Source of the DNA: Mesorhizobium sp. NZP2298
GTDB lineage: Bacteria; Pseudomonadota; Alphaproteobacteria; Rhizobiales; Rhizobiaceae
Length of the DNA: 64,000 bases
Direction of reading: 5' to 3'
NCBI RefSeq assembly: GCF_013170825.1
Contig: NZ_CP033365.1
Coordinates: forward strand, 6,646,001 to 6,710,000
Below, piece after piece: positions 18,333 to 25,100 of the stretch (position 1 is its first letter; each line of letters opens with the position of its first letter). Both the position numbers and the translations under genes were made by a program. The notes under the pieces are model-generated. The model saw only the letters and a program-made list of their open reading frames with translations, was not told where the DNA came from and searched no databases.

Positions 18333-18697
18333 CAGCCACCGCCTATGAGCGCCTTGCCCAGGAAGCTGGCGCCGAACATGATGACGATCCCTCCAACGAC
18401 ACCCGCAACCAAGCCAAGTGAAGCACGACCGAACATCCAAGAGATGCCGATGGCCACGAGTCCGAGCACGGCCAGTGATTGTCCGAAGGGGCCGAGTATG
18501 AAGGTGCAGATATTCTGGACCATCTTGGCGGGATCCGTCCCTCCGGTCACCTGAGCCGAGGCTGGCCCGATGGAGAAGACCGTCCACGCGGCGCCTGCAG
18601 CAGCGGCCGGTACATATTCAGCCGCCGTGCGCAGCATGGAAAAAGGCGAAGAAACACGCGTTTTAAGCGCACGAAGTATTTTGAGTGGCGTCATCAT
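18332..18697 (-). CDS. virB2: VirB2 major T-pilin
   Basis: Pilin precursor of 121 residues. A long signal peptide with cleavage after GPASA gives a mature pilin beginning QVTGGTDPAK, followed by two hydrophobic helices joined by a short polar loop. The glycine-rich end (GKALIGGG) is typical. I choose the ATG at 18697 because GGAG lies 7 nt before it; an in-frame TTG at 18715 would overlap virB1. Confidence 0.93.
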   Translation of the reverse strand: MMTPLKILRALKTRVSSPFSMLRTAAEYVPAAAAGAAWTVFSIGPASAQVTGGTDPAKMVQNICTFILGPFGQSLAVLGLVAIGISWMFGRASLGLVAGVVGGIVIMFGASFLGKALIGGG

Positions 18698-18711
18698 TGT
18701 ATCTCCATGGT

Positions 18712-19494
18712 TCAATCGAATACGAGTTTGTTCGGGTTCGAGGGTTCCCGCTCTTCCGCAGCCTGGCTGCCTGTCGGACCGGAGGGATCGGCCCCGGAGC
18801 GGTTTGACTCATACGAGCCCCAGATGTCCCAAGAATTTTGGTTGGGCTGCTTTCCATTGGCCTGTTGGCTCTGTTGGAGCAGAGGCGGCACGGCTTTCCG
18901 ACCGGGTGCCTCAAGGTGTTGCGCATCTTGAGCGGTCGGCTCCAGGGTTGGCGCGGGGTGACTCGAGATGTCCTTTGCGGCCGACTCGACCTTGCGTACA
19001 TAACCGTTGGTGAAGCCACGCGTGACGTCGCCCGTGTTGTAGGCCGAGATGGCACGGCGAAGCGCCAGTTGCTGCGCCGGAGCAGTCGTGCCGCCGGCAT
19101 ACCGGCTTTCAAGCAAGTGGGCGGCGGCCGATAGCGAGGCGCAGGGCTCGAAAGCCTTTTCCGGCGTGAGATTGAGGAAGGAAAAGTTCTTGCTGTTTAT
19201 CTGCATCAATCCGACATCGACAGAATGTTGTGCTTCGAGGCGGTTCTTGATGCCCCGCGTCGCTTCCAGGCGGTCTATCCAGCGAAGCTGCTCACCTGTG
19301 GTGTTGTCATGAGCCACCAGCGTTTCAAAGCCACTTTCAATTTTGGCAATCGCGGCGAGGGTGGACGGCGCAACCCAGGGAGCGCATTTGCGCGACAGGC
19401 GGTGGAATTCACGGGGCGAAAGTGGCGCGGGCTCGGCTGGGAATGACATGGATGTCAACAGGGCGACGGCCAGCGGCCAAGCTGCAATAAACAT
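18712..19494 (-). CDS. virB1: VirB1 lytic transglycosylase
   Basis: Periplasmic muramidase that opens the peptidoglycan for T4SS assembly; 260 residues. A signal peptide is followed by an SLT domain with the catalytic Glu in AAIAKIESGFE near residue 53, the motif VDVGLMQINSKNF, and the AISAYNTGD block. The C-terminal ~90 residues are Gln/Pro/Ser-rich, matching the region released as VirB1* in Agrobacterium. First gene of the virB operon; a good vir box lies about 105 bp upstream. Confidence 0.94.
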   Translation of the reverse strand: MFIAAWPLAVALLTSMSFPAEPAPLSPREFHRLSRKCAPWVAPSTLAAIAKIESGFETLVAHDNTTGEQLRWIDRLEATRGIKNRLEAQHSVDVGLMQINSKNFSFLNLTPEKAFEPCASLSAAAHLLESRYAGGTTAPAQQLALRRAISAYNTGDVTRGFTNGYVRKVESAAKDISSHPAPTLEPTAQDAQHLEAPGRKAVPPLLQQSQQANGKQPNQNSWDIWGSYESNRSGADPSGPTGSQAAEEREPSNPNKLVFD

Positions 19495-19598
19495 TCCTAT
19501 CCCCTACCTTTACAAGCGTCCGGACCGGTTCTGGCCCTGTCCGGCACGCGCTTATCGGGCAGGTTTGTTACTGCGTGATGTTCAAGTTCAGCTTTTCG

Positions 19599-19610
19599 GT
19601 TTCAACTGAA
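19599..19610 (-). promoter_or_regulatory. vir box upstream of virB1
   Basis: On the minus strand the 12-mer TTCAGTTGAAAC matches the VirG-binding consensus TNCAATTGNAAY at all but one defined position. It lies 105 bp before virB1, the expected place for VirG activation of the virB operon. Confidence 0.75.
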
Positions 19611-19958
19611 GCAAAGAGCTTCGTTCGTGTCCGCGTGCGTGGGCATCTTGCGCATGCGCGGGTTGCGCGGGCGCGATCAGCCGGCACATCTCGACCATCG
19701 TGGTGGATCATTCCTGCGCGGGATTGCCCGTCCCGGCCGTCGGTTGCTCCTGCAGCGTCAACCGCGACTTGGCATCATGGGCGGTAATGGAATCTTGTGT
19801 CAGCGCCACAAAATGGGGAGCTTGGCGGGTTCATCGCAGGCTGCGGAAGCTTGGGTCTATCGAACGCGAGAACCGACTAAGGGGCGGAGCTGCCCAATGT
19901 TGCGGCATGCTGCCGTTGTTGCAAGAGACAGCCAGCGCCCTGAATACTCGGGCATTGG

Positions 19959-20648
19959 TTGAAACCGCGAGTTCGTCCGCGAAGCTCGTCGGAGGCGCAA
20001 ATACGCGGGGACGAGGGTCAACTGGGAAGACCTGGCGGCGCAGCCCACCCTGGTGCGAGGCTGGTTCAGCTGTTCGGCCGCCCGCGAACTGGTGGGTCAC
20101 GCACAGTCCCATCGGCAGAAACCGCAGGCGGATTGCCGCAGTCCGACAGCGCTCTCGACAAGTACAGTGACAGGCTCAAAAGGAAAGGTATTGCATTCAA
20201 CCGAGAAATGTTAGCTCGCAAGGTAACCGCAACCGGACCTGCCGATCGCCCGGAACAGGATTGGCGCCGCCGGCCACCTCCCAATGACCTGCCTTGGGCA
20301 GGAGACATACCGTTGGCACAAGGTCACTATAGCGAATCACGGCCGTTCTTCGGCCAACCGCCTCTGCGATCAGTTAAACGCCGCGCTGCTCCACCGCGTC
20401 CGAGCCGCACGCACGAGCGGGAGGATTTCGAGGTGATCCAGGTCCGCAAGCGCCAGAAACGCGAAGAAGATGCAAGGACATGGCAAGCGACCGGGCGTCC
20501 GTGCCGTCGTAATCAAGTGGTGTTGGCAGGCCTGCACCAACGGCGGAGCTCGCGAATAAGCGAAGGACCACACGGCAGGGTCATACCGGCGCTTGCAGAT
20601 GTGTGGTGGCCACCGGCTGCCTGGATGCGGTCAATTCGCTGTGGATGA
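19959..20648 (+). CDS. Hypothetical basic protein upstream of virG (possible remnant)
   Basis: I do not recognise this frame. It is open for 229 codons from a TTG and the likely folded part starts around residue 63 (ALDKYSDRLKRKGIAFNREM). It then becomes Pro/Arg-rich and contains two basic clusters, KRRAAPPRP and VRKRQKR, spaced like a bipartite nuclear-localisation signal. The position between the virB operon and virG suggests a T4SS-associated protein, possibly an effector fragment or a relaxase tail. No convincing start codon or ribosome site is visible and the codon pattern at the 5' end is poor, so it may be a decayed gene. It could also be a chance frame. Confidence 0.3.
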   Translation: MKPRVRPRSSSEAQIRGDEGQLGRPGGAAHPGARLVQLFGRPRTGGSRTVPSAETAGGLPQSDSALDKYSDRLKRKGIAFNREMLARKVTATGPADRPEQDWRRRPPPNDLPWAGDIPLAQGHYSESRPFFGQPPLRSVKRRAAPPRPSRTHEREDFEVIQVRKRQKREEDARTWQATGRPCRRNQVVLAGLHQRRSSRISEGPHGRVIPALADVWWPPAAWMRSIRCG

Positions 20649-20789
20649 AAAGACCAGGCCGAGCAACGGCCTCACATTGGCCGCACGCACCGGCGAGTGG
20701 TAGCAAGGGGCAGCTGTTCTGCGTCGGTGCCCCCAAGGGTTGCTCGGCAACAGCTTTAGACAAGGGGATTCAAGATTGAAGGTGAGCCG

Positions 20790-21515
20790 TTGAAACATGT
20801 TCTTGTCATTGACGATGATGCCGCAATGCGACGCCTCATCTCCCAGTATCTCATGATGCATGCCTTGAAGGTGACCGCAGTCAACGATAGCAAGCAGTTT
20901 AACTACGTTCTATCGCATGAGCCAGTCGATCTCGTGGTTGTTGACCTCAACCTAGGCCGGGAGGATGGGCTTGCCATCGTCCGCAACCTGGCGACAAAAT
21001 CGGATTTACCCATCATAGTGATCAGCGGCGACCGGCTTGATGAGGCGGAAAAAGTCGTTGCGCTGGAGCTCGGCGCAACCGATTTCATCCCCAAGCCTTT
21101 CGGGCTGCGCGAGTTCTTGGCCCGCATTCGAGTAGGGCTACGCCAGCGCATTTCCAGTCCGCGAACGAAAGATCATCGCTCATTTCGGTTCGGAGCCTGG
21201 AAGCTCAGCGTCAAGCAGCGGCGACTGATCTGTGCGGAGCGTGGCGAAGTCAAGCTTACCGCATGTGAGTTCAACCTGCTGATCGCGTTCCTGGAGAACC
21301 CCCGCAATGTCCTATCCAGAGAACGGCTTTTGCTCGCGAGCCGTGTGCGTGGAGAAGAGGTCTACGATCGAAGTATTGATGTCCTAATCTTGCGCTTGCG
21401 CCGAAAGCTGGAGGCTGATGCGGCCAATCCAAGGCTAGTCAAGACATGCCGTGGTGCAGGGTATTTCTTCAACGCTGACGTAGACGTTAGCTACGGAGGC
21501 ACCTTGGCCGCGTGA
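20790..21515 (+). CDS. virG: VirG response regulator
   Basis: OmpR-type response regulator that binds vir boxes once phosphorylated by VirA; 241 residues. The receiver has the acidic pocket (VIDDDAAM) and phospho-Asp in VVVDLNLGREDG near residue 52. The conserved Thr/Ser (VISGDR) and Lys (IPKPFG) follow. The C-terminal winged helix includes LTACEFNLLIAFLENPRNVL and YDRSIDVLILRLRRKLE. Similarity to Agrobacterium VirG runs the whole length. Translation starts at TTG, in the MKHVLVIDDD position; a non-ATG start is known for Agrobacterium virG. It is read away from the virB operon. Confidence 0.95.
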   Translation: MKHVLVIDDDAAMRRLISQYLMMHALKVTAVNDSKQFNYVLSHEPVDLVVVDLNLGREDGLAIVRNLATKSDLPIIVISGDRLDEAEKVVALELGATDFIPKPFGLREFLARIRVGLRQRISSPRTKDHRSFRFGAWKLSVKQRRLICAERGEVKLTACEFNLLIAFLENPRNVLSRERLLLASRVRGEEVYDRSIDVLILRLRRKLEADAANPRLVKTCRGAGYFFNADVDVSYGGTLAA

Positions 21516-21534
21516 CAGGAGCTATTCTGGAGAT

Positions 21535-22085
21535 TGGCTGACGAGGCTGATGAAGCGTGGCGGTGTTTTCTGGCGGCCTTTAGCTCGGCGCCTGGATGTC
21601 GGACCCAAGGCAGCATCTCGTCGATCTGGCTGGGATGGCTGTTGACGATCCTGGTGGTGAGGACGTCGGCGAGATAACCGAGTGACTCGACACCATTGAG
21701 CCTGCAGCTTTCGATCAGCGACGCAATGACTGACCAGTGTTCGGCACCGCCGTTCGAGCCGGCGAAGAGCGCGTACTTGCGGACGGATTGAGCGCTCGAC
21801 GGTGTTGTTGTCGATCTCGGTGCGACCGTCGTCAACGAAGCGCGAGAGGCCTTCGCAGCGTGAGAGCGTGCAGCGGATTGCCTCGGCGACCTTTCTTCTG
21901 ACCGATCAGGCCGAGCTTTCACGCAGCCAAGGTTCAAGATGGCGACAATAGCGCGGCTATTTTCCCGACGCGTCGCACGGCGTTCATCGGCCGATCGGCC
22001 GCGGATATCGTCCTCGATCTTATTGAGGTGGGCGATCGTCTCAGCGCCTCGCTGGCGATCGGCGAGTTCCAGGCCTACATCGCCT
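21535..22085 (-). pseudogene. IS66-family transposase (TnpC) C-terminal remnant
   Basis: Minus-strand frames read IAHLNKIEDDIRGRSADERR, then VDDGRTEIDNNTVERSIRPQ, then ALFAGSNGGAEHWSVIASLI and LNGVESLGYLADVLT, in the order of the IS66 TnpC C-terminus. At least two frame changes are needed. The element lies between virG and the giant effector gene. Confidence 0.75.
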
Positions 22086-22150
22086 TCCAACAGTGCCAGT
22101 CTGATCAATTACGGCGAGAGCTACCGGTCCGGAGATCGCATCAGCCTCTC
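22060..22150 (+). pseudogene. Short ISKra4-like fragment
   Basis: The DNA around 22070-22135 closely resembles 6220-6295 and encodes NSASLINYGESYRSGDRIS, the C-terminal block of the ISKra4-like transposase. It overlaps the start of the IS66 remnant and ends about 40 bp from the effector stop codon. Confidence 0.5.
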
Positions 22151-22186
22151 CGTCGCCAAAAGAGCTGTTCTGCTTAGCCGTCGAGC

Positions 22187-25100
22187 TCAACGCCCAGCGT
22201 CAGAGCGCTCTCTGCTCCTGAAGGAAGCCATGAGGTCCGCTCGGGCTTGATCGGAGGCTTGGCCGATGGACGTTGTGTTTGCGTCGCTCGGCTGCCGCCC
22301 GATGGCGAGGCTTTGCGAATTGTCAGTCCTTTGCCTTTTCGCTGGTCTCAACGGCGCTGTGTAACGTTCAGTGTTGATGATGACGCCCCCGCTGTTCACG
22401 CGGTTGCTCCTGTGCAGTGTACTCGTCGGCTTGTCCTCGGCCTCGCGCGTCTGGCCCAAGTGCCGTTCCAACGGCGCTGGCGCGACCTGTCTGGCTTGCT
22501 GCTCTTGCAACGCGGCGTGTTGCACCTGCGACCCGGCTGCTGCCAAAGCTTCGGCGGGGCTTGCGGCAAGCTCGTGCGGCAAGCGCCCCTCTCTCAGTCG
22601 GTTTTGCAGCGCCTGCCGATCGGCGACGAGGTAGTTGAGGTGCAGCGGCAGCTGCTGGTCTGGCCGCTCTTCGTTCGCCAATCGACGAACCAGCTCGCGC
22701 GTGCCGTCCACCACGAAGACGCCGCAGTCAACAGCGTTTTTCTGCTGCGCCATGTCGGGTGTTACCAGGGTCGCGTCCAGTCTTGTAGCGAGCTTTCGTG
22801 CAGGCGCGTCGTTGTATCGCCGTTCATTTTGCTGGATGGAGTCGTAGTGATAGGCGACCGCTCTTTCCGGATCTCGGCGATCTACGAGGAGCAGCGACCA
22901 ATGGGTGCCGTGGTCAATACCCACCCCATCGTTCACTGGCACGAACAGGAAGTCGGATGGGCCGGCGTTTCGATCATAAATCGACTGCAATGTGCCTCGC
23001 GCGTCTTGCTGCTCCATGTGGCGCAGCAGATGGGAGACCGACGGATCGACCAGCCGCGTCCGGGCGGCGAGCGCTGGATCGGCCTGCTGCAGCTGCTGCT
23101 CGAGGAATTCGTAATCCCTCTGGATATGTTCGTCGCCCAGCAGTTGGGTGGCCCCGAGCACCGCCCCCCGGGGGAGATTGGACGAGCCTGACGGAAGGGC
23201 TTCGATGTGTGCATCGGAGGAGGTGGTCAGATCGACCAACGGAACCCCGAGATGGGTGTCTGAGAGCCTGGCGGTCGCTGGCAAGGCGGGTCCCGGAGCC
23301 CTTGCCGGTACTGCTGCCGCTCCAGCGTCCCTTATCGCTCCGCGATGGAGGAGCCAAACGTCATTGCCCTCCTCTGGCCTCCGGGCGGTGTAGCCGTGGC
23401 CTTTAATCTCGTAGTTCCATTCCGGCTTGTCCGCGTCCGGCAAGAGGCCATAATGGTACAAGGAAGAGAGCATCGCCTCTGGGACGCGTTGAGTCCCATG
23501 GGAGAAGCCTTTGGGCACGGCGAATGAGACGTTTATGGAGTTCTCGATGGCAGCGGCGGGTGCCTCAGACCTTGCAAAGGGCGCGGCCTCCGCATGCAGG
23601 CTTCCAATGTGTTCGGACCCTGGGCCTTGAACGGGTACCCCTGCCAATGGCAATTCACCCAACTGCTGCATGGGGGGCTGCATCGGCACGCGGCCGTCTT
23701 CGCTCGGCGGCTGCTGAATGGCGATGCTTTGCGGATTATCAGTCCCCTGCCTCTCCGCCGGCCGCAACGGCGCCGTCGAATGTTCATTGTTGATGATGAA
23801 CCGCTCGGGTGGCAGGAGGTTGCCCTGGTCAAGCGCATCCGGCCCGGGCCGGTGTTGGCTGACAGCTAACGCTGGCGGGGCGGCGGCCTCAACTCCGGCG
23901 TGCCCAGAGCCGGCCGCTGCCAAAGCGTCCGCCACGATCCTGTCTGACGCAGGCTTCGCATCGCGAACCCGTTCAAGCGCCAAGCGGAGATAATCGTTGC
24001 CTGGAAACAACACCTCGGCGAATTCGATCCGCGAATCATGATCCAGCCCAGAGATCGTCCGGCCCCGCCTGTCAAGCGCCTCAGAAAATCTGCGAAGACT
24101 ATGACCATAGACAACACGGGTGCTTGGGGCCAAGCTGCTGTCACTGGTCACTTGTTCCAAGACATGCGCATCTGCCTTTGAAGGCACCGTCACTGGCCAC
24201 CGGCCAGTCGCTGAATAGCCCGGCTCATGATACGCACGCAGGACGTTCAACGCCGGCCTTATATCCCTTATGTCAGTGTCTTTCGGAAAGAAGGTATTGA
24301 GGTGATCGACCAGGGATTGGTGATTTTTTAGATCAGTCGCTTGGCCACGAGCACCGAGATCATTCGCCAATCGGCGAAGCGCATTCGAGTATATTCGCAG
24401 CGTCGGCGCGCTATGGTGTTGCTGAGCCTCAGCATGGGCGATCGCCTTATCAATCACGTCCCGGTGTTCGTCGGACAAGTGGGGATAGCGGTTAGCCGGG
24501 GCACCAACAGTCGCTGAATAGCCCGGCTCATGATAGGCACGCAGGACGTTCAACGCCCTCTTCATATCATCGTTTTTCGGAAAGAAAGCATCGAGGTGAT
24601 CGACCAGGGATTGGTGATTTTTTAGATCAGTCGCTTGGCCACGAGCGCCGAGATCATTTGCCAATCGGCGAAGTGCATACCTGTATTTTAGGACCGTGCT
24701 CTCGCTATATTTTTGCTGAGCCGCAGCGTGGGCGATCGCCTTATCGATAAGGTCGCGGTGTTCGTCGGACAAATGGCGATAGCCGGTGGCACGGGCGCCA
24801 CTCGCGACAGGTTCGGCTCGGCGCGGCTCGGCCACGTGCTGCTCAAAACCCGCTTGCCGCGCTTGGCCAGCATCCGGCAAGGGGCCAGGGCGGTCCAAGA
24901 AAGAGAGCATCGCGTCTGGGACGCGTTGAGTCCCATGGGAGAAGCCTTTGGGGACGGCGAATGAGACGTTTATGGAGTTCTCGATGGCAGCGGGGGGTGC
25001 CTCAGCCCTTGCGGAGGGCGCGGCCTCCGCATGCAGCCCTCCGATGTGTTCGGACCCTGTCCCTTGAACCGGTACCCCTTCCAATGGCAATTCACCCAAC

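Noticed and set aside
20768..20785. Possible vir box just upstream of virG (TTCAAGATTGAAGG)
   Set aside because: The two half sites have the wrong spacing for the 12-bp consensus.
22247..23191. Plus-strand frames (up to 314 codons) inside the giant effector region
   Set aside because: Shadows produced by the repetitive, open minus-strand gene.
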